Source: Malurus cyaneus samueli (lineage: Eukaryota; Chordata; Aves; Passeriformes; Maluridae). From it: a stretch of DNA of 64,000 nt. Within the stretch, counting starts at the first letter, position 1. Every line of letters starts with the position of its first letter. The DNA lies in contig CM019214.1 of the NCBI GenBank assembly GCA_009741485.1, forward strand, positions 58,122,506 through 58,186,505, written 5' to 3'. This document shows, one piece after another, positions 12,550-23,009 of the stretch. The notes under the pieces were generated by a model. That model had not been told where the DNA came from and did no database searches. It was given only the letters and a program-made list of their open reading frames with translations. The translations under genes and the position numbers were made by a program.

Positions 12550-12775
12550 GATCACACAGGTAGAGGTTAGGGCTCTAGCCAGCTTCCTTCTGCACTGCAG
12601 ATTTCTGATGTGACCTTGGGCAAGCTGGTTAGCAGCACATTTCAGCTCTCCAGCTGTAAAACAGTGAGAAAAGCAATTCCCTAACTCTCAGAGATGCTGT
12701 AAGGATAAATAGTTAAGGATTCTCAGACACACTGTGAGCCATCTAAGCAACTATACAAATTAAACATTCAAACCT
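12550..12775 (+). mobile_element. MIR-type core-SINE
   Basis: An ancient tRNA-derived SINE of the MIR/core-SINE type. The centre contains TGTGACCTTGGGCAAG (12609-12624), the hallmark of the MIR core. It is followed in the expected order by a CTCTCCAGCTGTAAAACAGTG block, then GATGCTGTAAGGATAAATAG and TTCTCAGACA...GAGCCATCTAAG, which match the 3' part of core-SINEs known from amniotes. The tRNA-like A and B boxes are poorly preserved. No target duplication could be identified. It sits directly after an old CR1 piece, consistent with a local cluster of old repeats. An unrelated chance match is unlikely, because several blocks are colinear over about 200 bp. Confidence 0.8.
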
Positions 12776-13207
12776 TCCACAGTGCAAAGGCACCGACCCC
12801 CTGATATACCTGTAAGTGCCTTCCCATCCAGAAGGCTTCTGTGAGTGCTTTAGCTAACCCATGCAGTCTAGGATGCATTCAGATGATCCAATCTAAGCTC
12901 CATCTGAAAAAGAAAAAGCACAGAGTAGCAAAAAATCAGTGGCTGTTATAACAGGTCATAGCAGCTGAGCCTAACTGCTTGCAAAACTCAGTGGACTTTA
13001 CTGTCATAGTAGAAGATGAATCAAGATTCAGTATCAATCATTAAGCATGAAAAGAGACCAGTTATCAGGGTTCTCTCATAGCTGTCTGCACAAGTTCTGC
13101 CACAGTAGTTTTGCTGAAATGAACCCTGGAAAGCAGATTAAAACCAAGTTAGAAAGGCAGACAACATTAAAAGTAAAAATATAAGATGTGGCTATAAGAG
13201 GAACATT
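12776..13207. other. Unique sequence, no gene seen
   Basis: Nothing recognised between the core-SINE and the trinucleotide repeats. Confidence 0.65.
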
Positions 13208-13230
13208 TTGTTGTTGTTGTTGTTGTTGTT
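13208..13230. repeat. (TTG)7 microsatellite
   Basis: Seven TTG units plus two T. It is one of several trinucleotide runs within 400 bp. Confidence 0.95.
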
Positions 13231-13360
13231 TATTTAGTCAAAAGTTTATTCTTATTTGTTGCTTAATTTCATAAGGGTAGTTTTAATCACTAGAAAGGAG
13301 CTTTATTTCCTATCTAAAAGTAATTGTTAATAATAAATCCTTTGAAAAGCTCAAAATAAA

Positions 13361-13375
13361 GCAGCAGCAGCAGCA
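13361..13375. repeat. (GCA)5 microsatellite
   Basis: Five perfect GCA units following CTCAAAATAAA. Short, and of interest only for its company with neighbouring trinucleotide repeats. Confidence 0.9.
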
Positions 13376-13516
13376 TCTCATTAAAAGAATTGAGATTTTG
13401 TGATATTAAAAGTAGAGGAGAATGGAAAAGAAAATATTGTAAATAAATGTAGTCAGTTTAAATCTCTGACATTTTTTACCCAGCATAGGCTCTGCAAAGT
13501 ATTTAATTGCATTCTC

Positions 13517-13518
<2 letters not shown>

Positions 13519-13552
<34 letters not shown>

Positions 13553-13592
13553 TGTTGCTGTTGCTGTTGTTGTTGTTGCTATTGTTATTATA
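13519..13592. repeat. Compound (TTA)11 / (TGTTGC)n / (TTG)n microsatellite
   Basis: Eleven perfect TTA units (13519-13551) pass into TGTTGCTGTTGC, then TTG units and a degraded ATTATT end. It encodes the Tyr and Cys runs of the plus open frame 13400-13606, which is therefore an artefact. Confidence 0.97.
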
Positions 13593-15324
13593 ATATTCCT
13601 GTATAAAAGTGATGCAGTTTCACCTTTTTTTTAGTTTGCACATGGACAGAACACACATTTCCCTGGCTCTTAGTACAGGGAGACTCACAATAACAAAGTG
13701 CAGCATTTTCCAAGCTGTTTTCTCCCTTACCTTCTTCAGCTATAGCCCAACTATTCTGCATTCCCCAGTCTGCTCCCATTAGCTCAGCTGAGACATCAGC
13801 CTGGGGTTACCTATAGTACATGCAGGTGCAAGGATTACTTTTCCAAACACATCTCACAATCCAGGCTTTGCTTCTATAGTAGAAACATTCACTTTGAAGA
13901 ATTTGTACTTAAAACTATGTGGTGTAAAAAAAGACCTAAGCATCCTCTGTTGCAATAGAAACCCTGAATAAACATCTGAATAGAAGAAAGCTTTGAGAAA
14001 GAACTGATTTGCTGTTAGCATATAAAGCTCAGGAGGAAAAAAAAAAAAAAAAAAAAAAAACAAAAAAAACAACAAACCAAACACTGCCACCTAAAACATT
14101 TACATAAAAATAAACTGAAACCATGTCAGATTCCTGGTGCTAAAACGTAAAATGGGACACATTTCAAAAAAAAGAATAAATGTGTCTCCTCATGGGCACA
14201 AGTGGTTTCATTGACTAGCAGCAATGCAGAAAAAAAAAATAAAAAAAGTGATGTAAATGACAGAATAACTGGAAAGTAAGTCATGAGCCCAGGTGGAGCA
14301 AATGAAAAGCATGACACACAATCTCAGAAGACCTTGACAGCACACAGGCATGAGCTACATTAACCCAAATGCTATAGGCATTTCATCTGGGAAGTTAAAT
14401 GTTTACTGCATGAGTTATGCACTATACGCTTATTCATATGCATCTCTATGCTCACTACAAAAACCTTTCAAGTAGAATTGTGTGAACCATGGATTTTTTA
14501 ATTCAGTTGAGAAGCCAACAACAAAAATTCAGCTTAATATTTGCCTTTATTTTCGAGTTATTTCAGCCATCTTGTAATTCTCTGGGGGGGGGGAATGTAC
14601 AGCAGAATGTGAAATGAAAAAGTTTGTTTGAAATAAAAAGCTATAACATTTCATTTCAAAAAATAAAAAGTAGAAACAAGAAAAAGACCGGTAAGGAAGA
14701 AAAAAATCTCCAAAGGGAAAATAGAGGTGCTAGTCTAACTTTGAACTTAGACACTTCCCACATTGTAATCAAGTGACTTGCCAGCCAACCACACATGTAG
14801 ACCAGAGAAACAAGTGAGAATGAAGCTGTGGGGAGTGTGGTAGCAGTTCTGCACTCACAGTGCTTTCTTCCATCTCGTAGTACATTTATTTGTGCAGTTG
14901 CTACACTTACCAGTAGTATATTTTTTTTGTGCTGCAGACAACAGTTTTCCCAATAGCTTGTAGAGAGTGCTTTGTTAAAAAACACAAGCCCAAACCAACA
15001 ACCAAAGTAATTAAATGTTTTAATAATATAGAAGCAGTTCTTGTACACACACTACACAGAGGATGATCTGTGAGGGTTTCACATGTGTACTCCTCAGTGA
15101 CTCCGTTTTAGACAAATTATTTTCTGGATTTAGATCAAAAAGGAAGTAATGAAATCCTTTCTTCTTCTTTTGAAATGTTCTTGAAAGGTTATTTATCTTA
15201 GCTCCTATGGAAAGAATACAGACATTCTGCTTCAGACTTCAAGGAGCACTGCATGTCATTGAAAAAAAAAAAAAGATGTTGCCAAGAATTTCCTGGCCTT
15301 ATTTAGTACTGAATCATATTGCAG
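13593..15324. other. Unique sequence, no supported gene
   Basis: The minus frame 14656-15048 (130 codons, Phe/Leu-rich end) has no recognisable domain. A G-run of nine occurs at 14585-14593. A donor-like AAG|GTAAGG lies on the minus strand at 13729 but no convincing exon goes with it. Confidence 0.6.
14037..14060. repeat. Poly-A tract (24)
   Basis: Twenty-four A, then CAAAAAAAACAACAAACC. It explains the Phe-rich minus-strand frame 13854-14090. No retrocopy was recognised upstream. Confidence 0.95.
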
Positions 15325-15990
15325 TACATAGCATCACAGATATTTTTAGGATGGAAAAGACCTTTAAGAACTTCAATTTCAACCATAAACCTAACACTGC
15401 CAAGTCTACCACTCAACAATGTCCCCGAGTGACACATCTTCATATCTTTTAAATATCTTCAGAGATTTTTGATGTAACCAATTCCCTGGGCTGCTTGTTC
15501 CAAAGCTTGACATCCCTTTCAGTGAAGAAATGTTGTCCCTAGTATCCACTCTAAACCTCCTCTGAAGCAACTTTAGGCCATTTCCTCTTGTCCTCTCACT
15601 TTTTACCTGTGAGAAGAGACTGACTTCCACCTTGCTGCAACCTCCTTTCAGAACCTTGTAGAGGGCAATAAGGCCTCACAGAGCTTCCTTTTCTCCAGAA
15701 TAAACACCCTCACCTCACTCAGCTGCTCCACACAGGACATGTGCTCCAGACCCTTCCCCAGCTCCATTGCCCTTTTTTGGGCTTGCTCCAGCACTTCTGT
15801 GTGTTCCTTGTAGTGAAGGAAGAAAAACCAAACACAGGACTCACGATGTGGCCCCACCAGTGCCGAGTGCAGGGGGACAATCCCTGCCCTGGTCCTGCTG
15901 GCCACACTGTTTCTGATACAATCCAGGATGCCACTGGCATTCTTTGCCTCCTGGGCACACTGCTGGCTCAAATTCAGCTGGCAAGTTAGA
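15325..15990 (-). mobile_element. CR1 LINE, 5'-truncated 3' fragment
   Basis: A minus-strand CR1 copy with its 3' end at the low coordinate (CATAGCATCACAGATATTTT, then AGGATGGAAAAGACCTTTAAG). It carries the whole CR1 3' UTR (AACCTAACACTGCCAAGTCT is the reverse complement of a typical UTR block) and the RT C-terminus. The minus open frame 15648-16025 includes LNLSQQCAQEAKNASGI, IVPLHSALVGPH and HTEVLEQAQKRAMELGKGLE. The 3' UTR is a different subtype from the copy at 10182-12118 (TTAGGATGGAAAAGACC versus TTGGAAGGGACCTC), so the two came from different CR1 subfamilies. A short insertion gives an FFFLH stretch where the family has a FW(A/T)P-type sequence. Non-functional. Confidence 0.92.
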
Positions 15991-16784
15991 CTAAAGCCAT
16001 AATTAAATATTTCAGTAAGTTTCATGTATTTATTTGCATTTGTTTTCCTTCAAGCTTTATGACTTGAATGATGCCAGTAATAGAGGGGAAACATGCTTGT
16101 CTTTCCAAACTGTCACTGATGACACAGATAAGTGAAATGGATGTAGGTGTTTCTGTTTTGTTTCTTACTAATGAGGCTTTTCAAGTGTTTCAATAATGAA
16201 GAGTTTGACATTCGAAATGTTTGCATCTATTGCCCTCATCAGGGTGTACCACAAGGAGGAATGTCCAAGTTTTGTGCTAATAAGAAATACAGGGGTAATC
16301 TAAGAAAGACAGCAGCAGCTAGGAGAAAAAAAAGCTGAACAAATGTAATCCCTCAGGTTTAGTGCAGGAAAACACGTGTGGAGGATCACTTTGACCTACA
16401 AAAAATACATTGCCACCAGTGCAACTAGTGAGTGGTTAGACAGTGGAATGACAATAGAGCCCACAGGCCTCTCAAGTGCTAAAATGAGAGAAGAAAGAGG
16501 CAAAAAATCAGTATTTGCTGGAAACTCCTGTTTTCATCTGTGCATTTAGGCCAATGCCAACTAATCTACTCCCCTGCATACTATTAGATTATTTGACTTG
16601 ATCAATTAATCTAATTTCACACTGCTCAGGGGAAGAGAAAATCAGCTAGGGAAACATATTGATGGTTCAGATATGTTTGATTCAATCTTCTCTATCTGCA
16701 ACAAATTGCATATACCAGTTTTCTTGAGCTCAACTAGAATCAGACAAGGCAGTTTCCTTGCTAAGTGCTTCAAGCTCTTGGTAG
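15991..16784. other. Unique sequence, no gene seen
   Basis: Nothing recognised between the CR1 fragment and the LTR-like block. Confidence 0.65.
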
Positions 16785-17375
16785 GTGTGTGAATCGACAC
16801 GTACAGGTAACCAAAGGCAACCACCAAACCACAGCTGAAGTGCAAAGAATTGATTTATTTCATTACCTCGCTGACAACTGCAGGCAGCAGAGACTCACGG
16901 GGACACACAGGCTCCATTAGGCTCAGCTCATCCTGGAGGGCAGCAGAGGTGGATGAGGGGCACGCAGCACCTCGCTATAACAACAGCTTCAGGCATAGCT
17001 GGGAGAGTGTGTTCTCTCTCCACAGGAATTCTGCTTCTCAAAACAGGCAGAGATTGGACAGTATTAGACATAAAAAATGGGGTTTCCCACAGTAACATTT
17101 TTAGCATTCCTAACTGCAAGATCACCTTGAATGACACTATTCCCACCTCTTTGATAAATCTTCCAGTTTTAACCCCTTCCTCCCAACAGGAGGTAACATT
17201 CAGCTTTAAAAATAACCCTTTCAGCCTTTACTCTGTTTCGTTATTCAGCTGCTGAAAACATGTCCTTTCCTTCCTTGCTAGCCTGTTTCTTTCCTTCTTC
17301 CCCTGTGCCTTTGCTTCTCTGTCACAAGCTCTCATACCCTTAAAAACACAAAACCCAAGAAAACAGCTCCACACA
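16785..17375 (-). mobile_element. Probable LTR or other retroelement fragment, minus strand
   Basis: A GC-richer block that does not look like its surroundings. Read on the minus strand it has LTR-like order: a purine-rich GAGAAGCAAAGGCACAGGGG region near the start, GTTACCTCCTGTTGGGAGGAAGG in the middle, then AGCGAGGTAATGAAATAAAT with an AATAAA signal (reverse complement at 16855-16860). A U5-like stretch rich in G and T follows (TGTGGTTTGGTGGTTGCCTTT). Terminal TG...CA and a target duplication could not be fixed, so both ends are approximate. It might instead be an unrecognised repeat or an exon-bearing unique sequence. Minus open frame 16928-17146 and plus frame 16953-17255 are most likely chance. 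Confidence 0.4.
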
Positions 17376-17469
17376 TGTATGTGTTCCAAATGTCCAGCTG
17401 GTGACTGCTGTTGTCTCGGTTGTCTGGTTCCACTGGGGCATTTTCACAGGTTCCCACCTTTATCCCAAA

Positions 17470-17509
17470 TTATACAATGTTATACAATTATACAATTATA
17501 CAATTATAG
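17470..17509. repeat. TTATACAA octamer repeat
   Basis: Four copies of TTATACAA at 17470-17477, 17480-17487, 17488-17495 and 17496-17503, the first separated by TG, then a decaying TTATAG. It lies about 100 bp beyond the LTR-like block at 16785-17375. Confidence 0.9.
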
Positions 17510-20500
17510 AATGCTGTTTGCATTCCTGAATGAAAACGGAAGGCATAACCAACTTCATTGTACATCTCATGAACAATTGCTGTGAGTTACGAATCCTGAT
17601 GGGAAAAAAACCAGCCACAAGCTAAGCTAAAAGAAGAGGACTGATTAGAAACAGAGTCTTAAATAATAGATCAGAACATCACTTTTGCTAGGAATGGAAA
17701 AGAAATCTGGTATACGAAGAAGACATGGTAAGGTACTGCTAGGAATAACATTGCTTAGACCTCCAACCTGCTAGCTCTAGCATTGTGTTAAGAAGGTAAG
17801 AAAAGATGTTTAAGTGTTGGCTTGTTAACCTTTTTTCACTGATAAGAAAAAAAAAAAAAAAGGTATTGCTAGGAGAGCTTTAATTTTAAAATTCAAAGAA
17901 ATCCTAGCTCAACTTTACTCTCTTTTATTGCTCCAATCTCACTTGAGTTTTTGTACAAAAATGGTTAGACTGTAAAAATTATTTCTGTCCAAGTGAAGAG
18001 CCAAAGCCAAGAAGAAAAACATTCTCATCAAAATTTGTTTGGTTGAAGTGCATTTGTTCTATGAGAAGCTGGATAAAAAGAATGTAATGAGCTGTATGTG
18101 TTCTCTTCTTTCATCATTGGGCAATACTCATATTCCTTCCTGCACCCCAATAAAGCGGAGATGCAGCAGGTTCTCTAAAAATTCCAACCATTGGAAAGCA
18201 GAGTGAGACTGGCAAGGAGCAGCCTTCCCTATGGCAGAGATTGAGCTTGCATCGGGGACACTTGTGCCAATTAACACTACATAAGAGAGTAGATAACAAA
18301 ATGTGTTTTATATCCCATCCTTTTAGATGCCTACACTGCATTTAGACTCCTGCTATTAAACACATCCCTTTCTGTTGTTCCCCTTAGTCACTTTTTGCAG
18401 TCAATAGAGAAGAACATGCATTTTTAAGGTGTTTCTTCTGACCCATTTTAAATGTTTTCCCCAGAATGAGATAAATCATACTCCAGTAGTGTTTTACTTT
18501 CTCTAGGGTGAGTCATAGGAGTTCAGACATGGGCATCTACATTTGCACACCTTTCACTGTAGACATTTGTAATTTGTCATATAAATCCCAGCCAAAAAAA
18601 AAAAGAAAACAAGACCAAGGGAGAAAAAAAGGGAGAAAGACTGAGAGAACAAATAATACCAGAGTCCCCTGTATGTGATGTAACCTGAAATTAAAAAGCT
18701 AAGAAGTAACAAATTTAAAGTTAACATAAAAAAAAAAAGATAAAAAAAGATGGAACAGATTTTTTAAAAGTTAAGCAATGTCTCAGAAAGAACTCAAATA
18801 CCTCAGATCATCTACATGAAGTGGGTCAGAAGCAGCATGTTATCCTTTTCCCTTAATTTTAGACTGAAAGGTCACCTAACTTACTACCACTGCAAGTTTG
18901 TACAGTGTGGTACATCTCTAAGCTTCCTCACAAAAATATATTTCAAAATATATGAACTTCAGGAAGTCTAATTTTCCTAAAGGAAAACCTGAAATCATTT
19001 TTAAAATGCACCTTCAGATGATTCTTTATTTTTTAAATAACTGTGAACATTTCTTTTTTCTAGTTTGGCTCCATTTCCTTCTGACACCTTCTAAATAATT
19101 CTGTTTGTTTTCACTCCTGTTAAGCAGTTGCAAGTACTAATTTTGGACAAAAGAAAAGGGGTTAAACTTTTCTGCATTGCTGCTATAATTGCACTCAAAG
19201 CCATCAACTCAGCAAGGGTTAAAGTGCAATTAACAGATTTATAGCTGAGATCATATCATGACAATAAATAAATGCAAATACTTCAAACCATTTTTTAAAT
19301 TCCAAATTACCACGTCTACAAGCTCAACAATTTGAAAAATTTCCCCTTTTTTCAGGATAGGAAGGAATTCAAACAACAGAGTGGAAAAGAATATTAAGAA
19401 AAGAAACAATGCAAAAACCTTCCACTCTATTAGTGGAGGAGACTTTTGTTCTTGCAATTATGGAAAAGATACATATTAAAACCTGTCTTTTTCAGATTTA
19501 TTCATGTTACACTTTTTTTCATTTTCCAAACAAAGAAAAGTGTGTGGCATTTTGTAAAAGACTGCAGCTTAAAAGATCGTCATTTTTGAGCACTGTTTTT
19601 TAAATTTTGTACAGTTTTTTAACAGCAGTAAAGGTTGATAGCAAGAATATTAAAGAGAAGAACTGAGTATGACAGGGAGTTTTTAACAGTCTTTTGTCTC
19701 TTTTAGGCTTGATGTACTTCAGTACTTCAATTGTTTGTAAATACTTTATTTCTCTAATAGTTTTAGTATTCAGTTATGCAATATTGCACTTCAGGTAATC
19801 TTATTTGTAAATGAATCTGTAGGATTGATGTTAATATGTAGTTTAATTTGTTAGGCACAATCTTGAAAAGTCATAAACTCACTTTGCATCCTTACATACA
19901 CATATATTAAAGAAGTATGATTTATAATAAACATCTGCTTTATAATACTGATGTGACAGAAGGCATTAGACAAGGAAAAAAGGCTTCAGGTGTGATAGAT
20001 CAAGCACAAATATGCACATGTATAAGTAAACCTTTAAACTATAGCTGAGTGATTTTCTTATGCCAGTCCAAGAATTATTAATACACATGTCAATGTCAAA
20101 TTTAATAAAGCTGTTGCATTAATTGCAACTATGGTGTCTTGTACTAACACCTGTCAAGGTGTTTCTGGTGCAGAAAATCTTTGTCATGAATGAGCTAGAC
20201 AACATAAATTATAAGTGAACTAGACTTTTACCTCAGGAGATCCAAATTCAAATACTGCTTTTTTTTTTTTTAGTCTCAAATGAGTTGTTTGTCACACTCC
20301 ACTGAACCTCCAAATATGGCACAGTTCTGCATGGCTGGAAATCTGGACTCAGGAGATGTGAAGGATTGGAATATCAGGCTGTATCACTAATCAAGATTAT
20401 GGTGTATTGGCAGAGACAAGCAAGAAAGTGTACATGTGTGTATAGCAAAAGCCAGCTCCTTCCCTCACAAGCCAGCATTATTCATATCTTAAATTCTGTA

Positions 20501-22797
20501 AGCAGGATATTTGCTAGCAAATTTTGGACAGAAAAATTAGATGCTGTTACTAATATGACAGCTTTTGAGAATCAACCTCATGCAACTGTTGATGATATTC
20601 TCCCATCAGAAGCAATGGTAACCATGTGAATGCCAGTCAGTGCTTCTTATCTCTGAAAATGCTGAATATAATTTTTGAAGCCTGAATGCAAAGATCTATG
20701 AAGACTACAATCCTTTAAGTTTCAGTTTTCTACAGAAGTGCTCTCATATAAAATAAAGTTATGGAGAAGCATCTCATTCATGAAAAAAAGAAGGAAAGTC
20801 AATTAAAAGTATTTTTATGTCAATAATATCATATATTAACATCTCTTTGCAGAAATTGTATCCTCTAAAATTAATCCATTCAATTTTCACTGGAGGCAAC
20901 ACACCATACCAAAAGACTGTCAGATTGCTGGGACTGTGCAGAATCACAACTCATTCCTTTTTACAAAAATACAAAGCCAGCTAAAGGAAGCTCCTGCTAT
21001 GTTCTTGCACACAGCATACAGCACCCATGGGAGGATGGCACCATGTTTTATCAGTGAGCAGAAGAGTGAAGAGGAGGGTGCTGGCAGCATCCACACCAAC
21101 TTTAGTGAAGGATTTGGCACAGCTGCATTTCATTTGTAAGGTCTCTCTTAGTGCATGTTTTCTTTTTTACACATCTAACTAGTCTATAGCAACACATCAT
21201 TAAGAATCTCTGGGCTGAAAGTGCAGGTGCAAGCCTTCAACTTAAGAGTAAAATGTTTGTATTTTTAGAGTAAAGCAAGGAGAACCCACATTAGCACCAG
21301 GCCAAGTTACCATTTTGCAAAGCCCTTGGTTAACTTTCAGCATCCCAAAGATCTGCTGTACCACACCAAAGAAAGCAAGAAGGAAACAATATATCCTCAG
21401 CATACATAAGGCAAGGCATAGAAGGTGGATACAAATCAGAGAAGGACTGTTCAAACACTCCACAACAAATCTCAACTCCTCTATTAGCAAACATTAAATA
21501 TATATCTCTACAGCTTTACAAGAACTGTCAGCTGGAAGATAAACAGGAGGGGAGGACAATTTTACCTCTCCTGTCTTCCTAAGTGAAACATCCCAGACTG
21601 AGATGTCCAGAACTAAAAAAAGATTAAAAGAACCTACTCAGCAGGTAGATTTTTTTTTTCTATGAGGTTTCAATGCAGTAAAAAAGCTCCCAATGCGATG
21701 AAAAAGCAGGAAGAGGATAAATCTAAGTTTCACAATATTCGGATACAGACAAACATAGATGGTAAATGTTTGTCTTTCTTCATCAATTAAAAACTGCCTC
21801 ATTTTGCTCTTAAACAGATATTACATGGCATTAATGGATGGTGGACTTTGTCTTAGTACAGAAGCTTCCAAATGGCAGTGTTAAGTGAAAAAGACTTCTG
21901 ACATTACAGTAACTTTTCAGAATTGCAGAACTGCATGTTAGTCAAGAGCTATGTTATGAACTGTCAGTCTAGTAAGCAATATCTATTTTATAAAAGGCCT
22001 AATACATATTTAAACAAATAGACAATTAATGCTTCAAAAGGTAAATGTGTATTCAGCTATTTATTGAAACAGCAATCGAATTTCAATCTCCTTTAAAAAA
22101 AAATAAAAGTAATATCTGCACAAACCTATACAGAAATGAATATGAAAACCAATTCAAAGGCCACAACTCCTTAATAATAAGCAATAAATAAAAGTCCAAA
22201 TGAAAACCAAATGCTATGCTTAGTTATGTTTATTATGGAAAAGGACTGCGTAGGAAAAATTAGTTTCTGTAATTCACAAGCTCCTGTCTGTTTTGTAGCT
22301 GGCACGTTCTCCTGTAACAGCACAGACCAACAAGCAATGTTTTGACACACTGATTCTGTAATGGAGTAAGAAACAGATCGTGAGTAAGTAATGTGTAATC
22401 GGTAAATAAAAACCATGGAGACTTAGGGAATACAGATCATTCAGACTAAGCTTTCTGATATTTCTTTATTTATTTATGTTTATATTTACATTTATAAAAT
22501 CAGCATTAGAAGGCTAGAGATACACACATATGTACCCATATATTTGTGTCTGCCTTCTACATAAACAAGGAGATGTAACTACAGTTTATATCACAAAGAC
22601 AAACTGGTAATAGAGTCAGATCTTTCTTTGATAATCTTGTTTGTTTATTGAACTGTTCAGAATCCTGCTTTTCATAACAAAGTAGGAAATTACCGAGGAA
22701 TAAACAAAGAAATTAAAAATATACTAAACATTGTTTTTGGACACATTTGCTAGTGTTATTTTCAATCAGAAACTGTCTCAAAAACTTTTATTCTTAC
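17510..22797. other. Unique AT-rich sequence, no gene seen
   Basis: Contains purine-rich A-runs at 18594-18640 and 18728-18750, a spaced inverted repeat at 19186-19232, and small frames of up to 87 codons without known domains. No repeat family was recognised. Confidence 0.6.
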
Positions 22798-23009
22798 CTT
22801 TTCTTCAAGTTGAGCTCTAAAGATTTGTTCAAAATACATCTAATCCTTGCTTACAGCCCTGACTATCTGCTCCTCTGGAGTTGCATCTCTCTCACAGAAA
22901 TGCACATCTTCAAAAACAGCAACTAGCTAAGCTCCTTCATCCATATGGGCACATGCTCTCAATACTTTGGATCGTGACTCCTTGGGGTGGAGAGTGTTAT
23001 CATAATGAT
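22798..23009 (-). pseudogene. Candidate decayed exon (212 nt)
   Basis: On the minus strand this segment is preceded by a strong acceptor (a run of T then GGAACCAG, at 23010-23030) and followed by a strong donor (AAAAG|GTAAGAAT, GT at 22796-22797). One frame reads like protein across all 70 codons (for example HPKESRSKVLRACAHMDEG, then CERDATPEEQIVRAVSKD, then YFEQIFRAQLEEK) but is broken by two TAG codons at 22927-22929 and 22840-22842. The other two frames stop early. This could be an exon of a lost gene, a non-coding RNA exon, or coincidence. The protein family is not recognised and no neighbouring exon was found. Confidence 0.35.

Noticed and set aside
13400..13606. Plus frame with Tyr and Cys runs
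   Set aside because: Product of the compound TTA/TTG repeat at 13519-13592.
13731..13779. Minus-strand ATG followed after 16 codons by a good AAG|GTAAGG donor, as in a first coding exon
   Set aside because: Weak start context, no promoter signs and no downstream exon seen.
14656..15048. 130-codon minus frame
   Set aside because: Hydrophobic, Phe-rich end from T/A-rich DNA; no domain, promoter or splice evidence.
19186..19232. microRNA precursor of the miR-25/92 family
   Set aside because: The stem is only ten pairs and the rest does not fold against itself in a precursor-like way; kept only as an inverted repeat.
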